DNA of 64,000 bases, taken from Zygnema cylindricum (lineage: Eukaryota > Streptophyta > Zygnematophyceae > Zygnematales > Zygnemataceae). The stretch lies in NCBI GenBank assembly GCA_037447655.1, contig JBBHKE010002482.1, positions 1-64,000 of the forward strand, written 5' to 3'. The position numbers and the translations under genes were made by a program. Below the pieces are notes generated by a model. That model was not told where the DNA came from. It was given only the letters and a program-made list of their open reading frames with translations, and did no database searches. Below, one piece after another: positions 33,796-44,610 of the stretch. Numbering within the stretch: position 1 is the first letter of the stretch; every line of letters starts with the position of its first letter.

Positions 33796-34838
33796 TGTGG
33801 AAACTAATGGTTTTTATTAGTATTTTCTAGGTCTGAAAAGAAATATAGAAGCCGAGGCAGTCTATCTCTAACTTCTCTCTCCAACTCTCAAACTTCTCGT
33901 AGTCATTGAGAAATTGGAGAGGAAGCTAGAGCCATGGCTACCTTGGCTATCTTGAGGTTTACGGGAATTTTATATTAGGGTTTATTTATTTAAAAGGTAT
34001 GTGCCGGCAGCAGGATTTGATTCTTGTACCTACCGGCCGGCAGACAGGAAATAGCAGGTAGCCTTAGCCGTTAAGTCTAGCAATAGTGTTACATACTATA
34101 TAGTTTGATATTTATTTGAATAGGTATACGTACGATAAATCATTTAACGTTTATGGATTACGGGATACATAGATCCAGTAATATATAATGTACGAATTAC
34201 GGTACGGACAAAAATCAATACCGCGCATTTGTTTCGTAAGTGAAACAAATACCGCGCATGTATTTATTACGGCTACGATTAAATCCGAATTTAATCGGAC
34301 GGCCGGGATGAGCACCGAGATCGCGGAGGAAGATTTCGGCGGTTTGTGGCCATCGACACATCGGATGACGCGTGGCGAAATTCCGTTGGATTGTGGAATC
34401 TCCGGAGATTATGGCACCGAATCCAGATTTGACATGTGTCAACATTTTGGCCATGTCGTACAATGTCCATACATAAAGTACACCGGCAACTGTACTTTTG
34501 CGTACGGAACTGTATTCTGATTGGTTCCGTACATCAGTAGATAGATTCTGTGAGAGAGATAGGACTTAGAAAAATTAGAAGATAGGACCCCCTCTCCAAA
34601 GAGCTCCTATACAAAAGGTCAACTTTGACCCTCCATAACTTACAGCTCGGGGGAGCAAATTCAGAGAATCTTTTTGCTATCGACTCAAGGGAGTCTTGCC
34701 TTCACAAGGGTGCAGGTGGTCAGATTTTGTCTGCCACGGTGGCAGTTATTTTTGCTGAAACACAAAGGGGTCAGGATTATCCTAGAGGCTTCTTGGAAGC
34801 TATCTACTCTGAGGACTTATGGAGGTCTCAGAGTTACA
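33796..34838 (+). repeat. 3' LTR of element F
   Basis: It runs TGTGGAAACTAATGG to GAGTTACA, 1,043 bp, directly followed by inverted LTR sequence at 34839. Under the inversion model this LTR and 22456-23505 were the recombining inverted pair. Confidence 0.85.
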
Positions 34839-35351
34839 CGGCCGTGCGATTACAATGTAATTTAATCGTAACCGTAATAAATACATGCGCGGTATTTGTT
34901 TCACTTACGAAACAAATGCACGGTATTGATTTTTAATCCGTACCGTAATTCGTACTTTATATATTATCGGATCTATGTATCAAGTAATCAATTATAGTTA
35001 AATGAATTATCGTACGTATACATATTTAATTAATTATCAACCTATATACTATGTAACATTAATCCTAGACTTAACGGCTAAGGCTACCGGCTATTTCCTA
35101 TCTGCCCGCCGGTAGGTACAAGGATCAATTCCTGTCGCCGGCACATTCCTTTTAAATAAATAAACCCTAACTAATATAAATTTCCCGTAAACCTCAGGAT
35201 AGCCTAGGTAGCCATGGCTCTAGCTTCCTCTCCAATTTCTCAGTGACTGCGACAAGTTTGAGAGTTGGAGAGAGATGTTAGAGATAGACTGCCTCGGCTT
35301 CTTTATTTCTTTTCAGACCTAGAAATTACTTTAAAACCATTAGTTTCTACA
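34839..35351 (-). repeat. Left part of F's 5' LTR, now inverted
   Basis: Read on the minus strand it begins TGTAGAAACTAATGG (35351) and ends at the CGGCCG site (34839), 513 bp. It stops exactly where 28903-29444 begins in LTR coordinates, sharing GGCCG. Its outer end abuts the unknown ORF at 35352. Confidence 0.8.
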
Positions 35352-37021
35352 GAGCGGGCTTGCATTTGATCAGACCCGACATCAATGACAAGCTGTCCCT
35401 TCGTCCTCGCATTCATTGCAGCCTCGTATAACCTTGCCCTGACTTGAAACAAGAAGCTGCTGACTCGCCTCGTGAGCAAGAGATCACCTGTGCTCGTGGA
35501 GCGCACCACATTAATGCATGTCTTTACGACCTCGTAATAGTTGGGCCTCTCCTTGTCAGACCTCCACATGAAGGACTCCACTCTCGCCTTGCCATCGTCG
35601 TCCAACCCGAGCACGCACTCGTATATGAGCCCTTCTCGCATGCCAGGCATTGCACTAAAGAACCGAGTACTCTGGCCCTGCCCGACTTTACCATGCGCAC
35701 AAGAAGGAGGCATCGAGCCCAGCTCCCCGTCCATCATCATGAGATCCACAATCGACTTCTTCATCCGGTACGTGAGTGAACTAGCCTTGTCCATCACAAT
35801 CACTCCGTCGGACGGCAGGTCTGATGTCATCCTTGCAATGATGGCATCCCGCAGTGTGTCATAGTCATGTCGAGTGATGTGGTTAGCCAGCAGTGTGAGC
35901 CCGGAGTCATGACTGCTTGCCAGTGGAACCAGTGACCCCCTAGTTGACACCACCTTAATGAAGACAAGCCGACTATCCGTCAACTGCTCCGCCCTCACCA
36001 CATTAGGGACGACCGTCCATTTGTGCAAGGACTGCTTGACCATGAAGCCTTTGACAGTGAGGCTCGAGTAATTGCGCACACTGAACCAGACGGACCCTCC
36101 ATTGACAAGCTTGCAGTGCTTAGCGTCCGCCTTGATGCGATAGATGTTATTGGACGAGGGAGGCATGAACACATCACGAACAAGCCTGCATGAACTCTTC
36201 AGCTGAGCCATCAAGCTGGCACCAAAGTATGGTCCCAGTGACATCGGGCACGACACTAATGTGCACGTGATCCCCAATCCATTCAGCACGTCGGACTCAG
36301 TGGGCACGCAGGAGGGACTACCATCAGGACTCCACTTCAGCTCACACGCGTACGCCTTGTCACGCATGTACCTGCGAGTCTTGCACACCCAGCATGACAT
36401 CCTCCTTACCTTCTCCACTATTGACACGTGGTATAACTCTGAGGTGCTGCAATGCCATGAGGGAGTAGTGCCAAAAACCAGCCTCACATCCACCGACCGA
36501 CTGAACACAACGTGAGGGCATACTTGCAAGCTGGACAACTCAGCCTTCGCAGTGCATTCACTCTACACTCTTGTGCGCCACCTGGTCCTGCCAGACCGCA
36601 CGACTCTTGACTCAGTGATGCTGGAAGGCACACCCACCTCGTCTCACTCACTCTTGTCCCATCCTGCACCACACTCGAAAGCACATTGTGCTTCTGCACT
36701 ACTGGTGAAGCGAAGCCCATACTCCTCAATCGGCAAGGAATCAACATGTCCAACGTCAACCCACCTAACCGCATGTGAAACCACACCACTGACAGCACGT
36801 GCCTGACTGACGTCTTCACGACTGCCCGACTGTCCAATCCTTGAATCGCCAGACTCGAGTGCTTCAGCTATCATGCGTGAGAGCACATCAGGAGGAGGAC
36901 AAGAGCACACCTCGAGGTCAGCTGCCTCGTCTGCTCCAACCTTACGACTAACAAGCCTCCCCCTCTTCCACCTATTGCACAACGCACACATCACATCATC
37001 CATCACGTCACCTCCTTGCAT
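35352..37021 (-). pseudogene. Unknown Cys-rich protein, 3' end cut by LTR
   Basis: I do not recognise this protein. One frame runs from an ATG at 37021 to the LTR at 35351, about 555 codons, with a TGA at ~36644 and a TAG at ~36564. The interval between them begins with a GTGAGT splice-donor-like sequence, so a short intron is possible instead of decay. The N-terminus has CALCNRWKRGR and later CSC, a zinc-finger-like Cys pattern with a Trp. A second Cys group reads SCWVCKTRR. The rest has no repeats or membrane segments. The last ~16 codons of the open frame are LTR sequence, so the natural C-terminus is lost. It could be a DNA-transposon protein or host gene fragment. Confidence 0.45.
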
Positions 37022-38198
37022 GCTTGGTCAATGATGTGAGTGACGGAAAGTCCAAGAGTACTACGTTAACTCCTTGTCAGACTTGCATCGTTAGGCTTGC
37101 CGTCTAGTATTCTGCCATGCAAAGTCCTCTTTCCGCCTACTAAAGGGGGGGGGGGGTAATCAGCAGTGGTCTTGGTCGAGGCGCCTAGATGCCAGTGCTG
37201 GACTCCATGGTGCTCGTGGACTTAGTGCATGATGCACATGATAACAAGGCTCGCATTCCTCGTGCTCGGTGCTGATGATGAACTGGCCCTTATGACATGA
37301 GTAGTAGGGAGTGATGTAATAGGGGGAGGATGAGGTAAAATTTTAAGATCGGCGATAATCAAGTCTTGTTCTCATTCTGAAGTCCAAGAATGAAACTCCA
37401 AAAATGAACTCCGGGCCATCGAACAACAGAGAAGATGGAAGGTGAGAGAGGAGGTGAAACACACAAGAAGGGACACCATGCTTACGGTCCACGAGCCGAA
37501 GGCCAACTCACCCACGCCACTCCCTCATGCTCACATCCTCATTGCCTAAACCACTCTCGCATCGCACCCTTGAGAATCCCACCTCGTCACACATGCCCAC
37601 ACACCTCACTGCCCATACTCATCACCCTCTACTATCATGCCTGCCTGCATCTTCTCCTCCTCCTCCGCCCGACTGTCGGCGAGTAGCCGACCCTTCTGTC
37701 CACTAACCCATTGGCTCACTCACTCGCTCACTCACCCACTCACACCTTCTTGGCGAGCAACAGGTTCTTCATTGACTGCCCGCCCGACCACTGCCCGTAC
37801 ATGCACCCGACAAGCCATCGTGCTAGCTGTGCCATCTCACAATCCCAGCGCGGTGTCCTAAGCGGGGCGAGACCGCGAGCGTGAGCGAGCGGGCTCGGCC
37901 GCGCTGGCACAGATAGATCAACAACCATGCCATGCTTGATGATGTGAGTGTTCATCCTAATCTTCCGCTGTAACAATATGTTTATCCTAAGCTGCGATCT
38001 TTAACACACGCGTGCTTGGCAATCTCCGATCACTTGTTGAACGAATTGTCGATGGTCAGCTCGATCGACACACTAAGTCTCCGACTTGTTCCCAACTTCA
38101 CATGTAACACAATCCTACTATTAGTTTCCAGTTTCCGCCTTACCTTCTACCTTTTCTGTTGTTCAATGGTCCGGAGTTCATTTTTGGAGTGGTAAGGT
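37022..38198. other. Intergenic DNA with G-run and GC-rich inverted repeat
   Basis: No convincing gene is seen; short plus-strand frames rich in His/Pro/Ser look compositional. A G12-13 run lies near 37146-37158. CCAGCGCGG (near 37846) and its reverse complement CCGCGCTGG (near 37899) form a GC-rich stem, extended by TGTGCCA/TGGCACA further out. Confidence 0.45.
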
Positions 38199-38720
38199 CG
38201 TGTACCATTGGTACACGTTAAAAAGAAAAAAAATATCCAATTTAAACAAGCGATCACATGCCTACACGTCCTACAGGCCATGTGCCTATGTCCTACAGGC
38301 CATGTGTCCCCTGCCACGCTGGATGCAGTTGAGCTGAAAATATCCTCGCACTCTCCGTCTGACATCCACCGACATTCAAAGTATGCCGCGAACTTCAAAG
38401 TTTGCCCCGTTTTTTTGCCATTCCGTTTTGAAATTTTGATTTCCATTTTCAAAATGAAAATCTCGCAACAAACTTTACGTACGAATCATTAACTACCTCC
38501 GGTCGTACATATATTTCTTTTTGACTTTCCGTTTGTAGATTTTTTAAAGATCTTCTTAATCTCGACTCTAACCTTTGTGGCGCCGATCATAATTGAGGAA
38601 TGTTTGTTACTGTCCCAACAAAATGGAATAGTCTTCCAGTAAACCCTTCCGGTATAATATTCCGTATATTTACTGGGACCGCCTAAGGGAATTCTACCCT
38701 TAGGGTAGAATAGAATTCCA
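38199..38720 (+). repeat. Dispersed repeat R, copy 1
   Basis: It matches 50514-51020 over about 500 bp, including CTCCGTCTGACATCCACC, CATAATTGAGGAA and ACAAAATGGAATAGTCTTC. It starts with the palindrome CGTGTACCATTGGTACACG. It ends beside a hairpin, ATTCTACCCT (38691-38700) and AGGGTAGAAT (38702-38711), that is absent in copy 2. No coding content is recognised. Confidence 0.8.
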
Positions 38721-38939
38721 TTAGAAGAAAAGTGTGGTTCGTTACTGGATGCCGTACAAGTTTGTACAGATTTGTACCACGCCGTACTTTATTTTTTTTT
38801 TTGTCAGACAAAAGACAAAATATCGTTACTGGAAATCTGTCGGGAAGTTCGAATGATATGGGCGTAATTCCAGGACGTTGGATATTCCACTTTTTCAGAT
38901 CCGCGAAGCAATCGCGCACATCATCCAGTGTGACAATAC
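38721..38939. other. Spacer between repeat R and element G
   Basis: No gene is seen. It ends in AATAC (38935-38939), the left target-site duplication of element G. Confidence 0.5.
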
Positions 38940-39997
38940 TGTTGAAATTAATGGTCCATTTTTAAGTATTTTCTAGGTCTAAATAGAAATATAGAAAGAA
39001 GCCGAGGCAGGTCTACCTCTAACTTCTCTCTCCAACTCTCAAACTTGTCGCAGTCACTGAGAAATTGGAGAGGGAGCTAGAGCCATGGCTACCTAGGCTA
39101 TCCAGAGGTTTACGGGAAATTTATATTAGTTAGGGGTCTATTTACTAAAATGTATGTGCCGGCCACAGGATTTGATCCTAGTACCTACCGGCCGGCAAAC
39201 AACAGGTAGTCGGTAGCCTTAGCCGTTAAGTCTAGAACTAGTGTTACGTACTATATGGTTTGATATTTATTTAAACATCAATACGTAGGATAATTCATTT
39301 AACTCTAATTGTTTACGGGATACATAGATCCGGTAATGTATAAGTACGGATTACGGTACGAACAAGAAATCAAAACCACGCATTTATTTCTTTAATGAAA
39401 CGAATACCGCGCATGTATTTATTATGGCTACGATTAAATTCGAATTTAATCAGACGGCCGGAATTAGAGCCAAGATCGCGGAAGAAGATTTCAGCGGTTT
39501 TGTGGCCATCGCCACATCGGATGACACGTGGCGAAATTACATTGGATCGTGGAATCTCCGGAGATTAAGGCACCGAATCCGGATATGACATGTGTCGACA
39601 TTTGGGCCATGTCCTACAATGTCCGTACATAAAGTACACTGGCAGCTGTACTTTTACGTACGGAACTGTAATCTGATTGGTTCCGTACATCAGTAGATAG
39701 AGTCTGTGAGAGAGATAGGACTTAGAAAAATTAGAAGATAGGACCCTCTCTTCCAGAGAGCTTCTTTACAAAAGGTCAACTTTGACCCTCCATAACTTAC
39801 TACTCAAAGGAGCAAATTCAGAGATTCTTTTTGCTATCGACTCAGGGGAGTCTTGCCTTCACAAGGGTGCAGGTGGTTAGAGTTTTTGTATGCCAGGGTG
39901 GCAGTTGTTCTTGCTGAAACACAAAGGGGTCAAAGTTATCTTAGAGACTTCTTGGAAGCTGTCCACTTTGAGGCATTATGGAGGTCTCAGAGTTTCA
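38940..39997 (+). repeat. 5' LTR of element G
   Basis: It runs TGTTGAAATTAATGG to GAGTTTCA, 1,058 bp. It contains a perfect 20-bp palindrome, GATTAAATTCGAATTTAATC (39432-39451), beside the CGGCCG site. Confidence 0.85.
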
Positions 39998-40011
39998 GGT
40001 TATGGCCCACC
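39998..40011 (+). other. Primer-binding site of element G, one base deleted
   Basis: GGTTATGGCCCACC lacks one G of the family site. The deletion also throws the primer-site ATG out of gag frame, so a different LTR frame (from 39890) runs into gag. Confidence 0.7.
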
Positions 40012-41060
40012 CTCTAGGGTACCAATCTTTAATGGAACTGGCTTCATATACTGGGAAAGTATGATGATAGGAGCTCTATGCGAAAAAGGCTTTTGGGGGA
40101 TAGTGAGTGGACAGTTGGGGCGTCCATCAAGTCTTCGAATCCCTCTAGGGTTTGAAGGAAGCACATTCACCAGGAAAGAGGATCCACCTTCAACTGAGGA
40201 AATAAAGGAAGGAGAAGTGGTGGACAAAGGAAAGGAGAAGGAGGCGACCACACCAATAGCAACTGTTTCGGCAATCATGTCACCTATTCCGATGAACGAG
40301 GAGAATGATACTGAAACCTGGGACTTCAACAATATGGCGGCAAAGCACTCCATCCTACGACATCTCACTCAAGGACTTGCATGTCCTCATTTGCAGGTAG
40401 AAAGGGCATCCGATCTTTGGATGGCTCTCATAGAGATGTACCGAAGTGGTACGATTCAGCAACAACGGTTGGTTGATCAAAAAGTTAAGGAGTATGTATA
40501 CAAAGGGGGGAAGATGTTGGATTTTTGCAATGAGCTTGCTACACTCTTCATGGAGCTAGGGAGTGCGGGAAAATATTTTAGTGAAAAAGAAAAGGTTGAT
40601 GAAGTTACCCGATGAGTTCGAGAACATATTCAACCATGTGCAAGACTTGCCGGACTCAAGGTGGATATGGAACTCAGTGGTAGGGATGATTCTCGTTTGG
40701 GAGAATACGATTGAGATCCGAAGGGGAGGAAAGAGTGGCCAAGCCTTAGCAGCTGCGACCGATTGGAGGAATAAGGATTCACGAAAACCGGTCGGAAACT
40801 ATGGGGGGAAGGAGCAAAAAAATCAGACAGACGAGTTTGGACCAAAGGCTTCCAAAGGTTTATGTCATTTTTGTAAGAAACTTGGGCACTATATGGCAGA
40901 GTGCACTAAGCTAACCGAGCTTCGTTTAAAGGAGGGGCAGATCGGTGGTACCGCGAGAGGAAAGAAAAAGGCCCTTGTGACACAGATACATAACGCAGAA
41001 TCCGAGGACGAGGACGATAAGCTCCTTTTAGATGAGGAGTTGGAGGCGAAAAAACGAGGT
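40012..41060 (+). pseudogene. Element G gag
   Basis: The typical gag frame (VPIFNGTGFIYWESMM) runs to about 40597. There an 11-bp loss in the KEKVNCLLMKLP region shifts the frame. The second part (from ~40600) carries the zinc knuckle CHFCKKLGHYMAEC and acidic linker. One extra A near 41046 shifts it again before the protease. Confidence 0.8.
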
Positions 41061-42113
41061 CGAAATTCCACGAAGGCAGAAATGTGCTTACGGTGGATTG
41101 AAAGGTGAAGCAGGCTGGATTGTAGATTCAGGTGCCTCCATGCACATGTGTAAGGATAGACACCTGTTCACTAAGATAAGAAATATTCCCACCGTAGAGA
41201 TAGAGTACGGGGATGGGAGGATAGTGACCACTACTCTTGTAGGATCGGTAGATCTAAAAGTGTTAGTAGAAGGAAAGACATCCATAGTAACATTCTCCAA
41301 TGTATTATTTATTCCGGAGCTGAACAAAAACCTCATCTCTACATCTGTATTAGATGATAAGGGTTTTTTTACTAGCACTAGGGAAGGAGTCTTTACTGCT
41401 AGTTTTGAGGAGGATGTCTATTTCATTGCTGAGAAAGGTAGCCATGGGATGTTTAGGCTGATCTTAAGTAATGAAAAGAAGAAACTTTATTATGCTGGTG
41501 TTCATGATATTATGATGTGGCATAAGAGGCTTGGGCATGTGAATCTAGACAAGTTAAGAGAGATGAAAAAGATGGGAGTGGTGGAAGGGATTAAGTTCAG
41601 TGAGAATGATAATATAAGTGATTGTAGTGGATGTGCTCAAGGTAAAACACACAGATTACCCTTTCCTAAAACAGCCACCTATAAGGGAGAAAAAATTCTA
41701 GATCTAGTACACACATATATATGGGGACCGGCTAAAGTGCCCTCACCGGGGAGGGAAGAGATTTATGATGACTATCACTGATGATAGGTCTCGGTATTCC
41801 CGAGTGTATATTTTGAAAAACAAAACCGAAGCTCAGGATTGTTTTAGGCAATATAAAGCATGGTGCGAAAAACTCCATGAAACTCCAATCAAGGGAATAC
41901 GGAGTGACAATGGTGGAGAGTATACTTTTTACAAGTTTGAGGATTTTATGAGGGAAGATGGGGTCCAACACCAAAAGACAGTTCCAGAAAAACCCGGAAC
42001 AGAATGGGGTAGCTGAAAGGTTAAATAGAACACTAAGTGATACTGCAAGAATTATGTTGTCAGATAAGAAGATAGGAAAAAGGTTTTGGCAGAAGCAATG
42101 AACTGTGCTAATT
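41061..42113 (+). pseudogene. Element G protease and integrase remnant
   Basis: The protease DSGASMHMC is intact. In integrase, HKRLGHVNL and CSGCAQGKTH are present, but the first catalytic motif reads HTYIWGP (Asp to Tyr). Frame changes follow near 41750, 41995 and 42088. RSDNGGEYTF and, in another frame, NGVAERLN remain. At ~42113 the sequence jumps into RT. Confidence 0.8.
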
Positions 42114-42942
42114 GACTCAAAAGGAAGCAATGCTTGAAAATTTTCAAATGGATAAAGCTAATAGTTGTACAACTCCAATGGAGTTGAAGAAGGGAAGTGA
42201 TGGGAGTGAGGAAGAAGGAGTCATAGTCTTAGACAAGGAATTATCTCCTTAAGAACAGAAGTTTATGCAGACTATTCCTTACAGGCAAGTAGTGCAAAGT
42301 CTAATCTATTTTATGAATTGTACCCTGCTCGATTTTGCTGCAGCTGTAGGAGTGTTGAGTAGAATTCTAAATGCACCCACTAAGAAGGATTGGGAGGCAG
42401 CTAAGAGAGTCCTTAGATATTTGGTAGGAACTAGAGATCTATGGTTGCATTTGGGTGGGGAGAATACTGACATCACTACTTGGAGTGATGCCAGTTATGG
42501 TGATGCTCCGATGAGGAGATGTACTTCTGGATATGTATTATATGTGGGTGATGGGGCTTGCTGTTGGAGTAGCAAACAACAAAAGGTTATTGCTCAGTCC
42601 ACCATGGAGGCTGAGTATATGGCCTCTTGCTCTCCTGTAAAAGAATTGATGTGGGTCAAGTCTTTGCTTGGTGAGCTTGGTCACCTTAAGAGTGGTGTGC
42701 ATAAATTTTTTTGTGATAATCAGGCAGCAATCGCTATTTCTGCCAATCCTAAACATCATTTTAAAGCCAAACACATGGATATCAGACTCAGTTTTGTTAG
42801 AGAGAAAGAAGAAAACAAAATAATCAGTTTAGAGTACAAACCAGATAGTGAGATGGTAGCAAATATGTTGACCAAACCTGTGCCTTCCCCTAAGCTAATG
42901 TTCTGCTGGGAGAAGTGTGGTTTGAAATTAAAGATTGACTAG
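42114..42942 (+). pseudogene. Element G RT remnant and RNase H
   Basis: After the deletion only the last part of RT (TQKEAMLENFQMDKANS) and RNase H remain. The sequence lost runs from the ANYLKNRVL region of integrase through the YVDD part of RT. A TAA at ~42250 precedes the 226-codon frame 42265-42942 (WSDASYGDAP, SSKQQKVIAQS, CDNQAAIA, ending KLKID). Confidence 0.85.
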
Positions 42943-42955
42943 AAAATAAGGGGAG

Positions 42956-43553
42956 TGTAGAAATTAATGGTCCAGTTTTAAGTATTTTCTAGGTCTAAAT
43001 AGAAATATAGAAAGAAGCCGAGGCAGTCTACCTCTAACTTCTCTCTCCAACTCTCAAACTTGTTGCAGTCACTGAGAAATTGGAGAGGGAGCTAGAACCA
43101 TGGCTACCTAGGCTATCCAGAGGTTTACGCGAAATTTATATTAGTTAGGGGTTTATTTACTAAAAGGTATGTGTTGGCCACAGGATTTGATCTTGGTACC
43201 TACCGGCCTGCAGACAGCAGCTAGTCGCTAGCCTTAGCCGTTAAGTCTTGAACTAGTGTTACGTACTATATGGTTTGATATTTATTTAAACATCAATACG
43301 TAGGATAATTCATTTAACTGTAATTGTTTTTGGATACATAGATCTAGTAATATATAATGTACGAATTACGGTACGGAAAAAATCAATACCGCGCATTTGT
43401 TTCGTAAGTGAAACAAATACCGCGCATGTATTTATTACGGCTACGATAAAATTCGAATTTAATCGGACGGCCGGAATTAGCGCCGAGATCGCGGAAGACG
43501 ATTTCGGAGGTTTTGTGGCCATCGCCACATATGATGATACGTGGCGAAATTAC
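42956..43553 (+). repeat. 3' LTR of G, left part
   Basis: It starts TGTAGAAATTAATGG after the polypurine tract (about 42943-42955) and is interrupted at ATTAC (43549-43553), where H begins. Confidence 0.85.
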
Positions 43554-44595
43554 TGTAGAAACTAATGGTTTTATTAGTATTTTCTAGGTTTGAAAAGAAA
43601 TATAGAAGTCGAGGCAGTCTATCTCTAACTTCTCTCTCCAACTCTCAAACTTGTCGCAGTCACTGAGAAATTGGAGAGGAAGCTAGAGCCATGGCTACCT
43701 TGGCTATCCTGAGGTTTACGGGAATTTTATATTAGGGTTTATTTATTTATTTAAAAGGTATGTGTCCCGGCAAGATTTGATCCTTGTACCTACCGGCTGG
43801 CTGACAGGAAATAGCCGGTAGCCTTAGCCGTTAGCAATAGTGTTACATACTATATAGTTTGATATTTATTTGAATAGGTATACGTACGATAAATCATTTA
43901 ACTGTTATGGATTACGGGATACATTGATCCAGTAATATATAATGTACGAATTACGGTACGGACAAAAATCAATACCGCGCATTTGTTTCGTAAGTGAAAC
44001 AAATACCGCGCATGTATTTATTACGGCTACGATTAAATCCGAATTTAATCGGACGGCCGGGATTAGCGCCGAGATCGCGGAGGAAGATTTTAACGGTTTG
44101 TGGCCATCGTCACATCGGATGACGCGTGGCGAAATTCCGTTGGATTGTGGAATCTCCGGAGATTATGGCACCGAATCCGGATTTGACATGTGTCGACATT
44201 TTGGCCATATCGTACAATATCCGTACATAAAGTACACCAGCAGCTGTACTTTTGCGTACGGAACTCAATTCTGATTGGTTCCGTACATCAGTAGATAGAG
44301 TCTATGAGAGAGATAGGACTTAGAAAAATTAGAAGATAGGACCCCCCCTCCCAGAGAGCTTCTGAACAAAAGGTCAACTTTGACCCTCCATAACTTACTG
44401 CTCAGGGGAGCAAATTAAGAGATTCTTTTTGCTACCGACTCAGGGGAGTCTTGCCTTTACATGGGTGCAGGTGGTCAGGGTTTTTGTCTGCCAAGGTGAC
44501 AGTTATTTTTGCTGGAACACAAAGGGGTCAGGATTATCCTAGAGGCTTCTTGGGAGCTGTATACTCTGAGGACTTATGGATGTCTCAGAGTTTCA
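43554..44595 (+). repeat. 5' LTR of element H
   Basis: TGTAGAAACTAATGG to GAGTTTCA, 1,042 bp. Over its first ~190 bp it differs from the 3' LTR at about two positions by eye. Confidence 0.85.
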
Positions 44596-44610
44596 GGTTA
44601 TGGGCCCACC
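44596..44610 (+). other. Primer-binding site of element H
   Basis: GGTTATGGGCCCACC is a perfect family site. The ATG at 44600 is in frame with gag and 24 nt downstream of an in-frame LTR ATG (44576). Confidence 0.8.

Larger units (their letters stand above)
28903..34838 (+). mobile_element. Ty1/copia element F (5' LTR split; among the least decayed)
   Basis: It has the 3' half of a 5' LTR (28903-29444), primer site, gag, protease, integrase, RT, RNase H, polypurine tract (about 33783-33795) and 3' LTR (33796-34838). The missing 5' half of its 5' LTR lies inverted at 34839-35351. Four defects are visible: frameshifts near 30050, 31897 and 32455, and a stop at 31725. All catalytic motifs examined are present. 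Confidence 0.85.

Noticed and set aside
35444-36806. Plus-strand frames at 35444-35864 and 36261-36806
   Set aside because: They are antisense shadows of the longer minus-strand frame and have no recognisable domain.
37435-37861. His/Pro/Ser-rich plus-strand frames
   Set aside because: Composition follows CACTCAC-type low-complexity DNA, with no domain or convincing start context.
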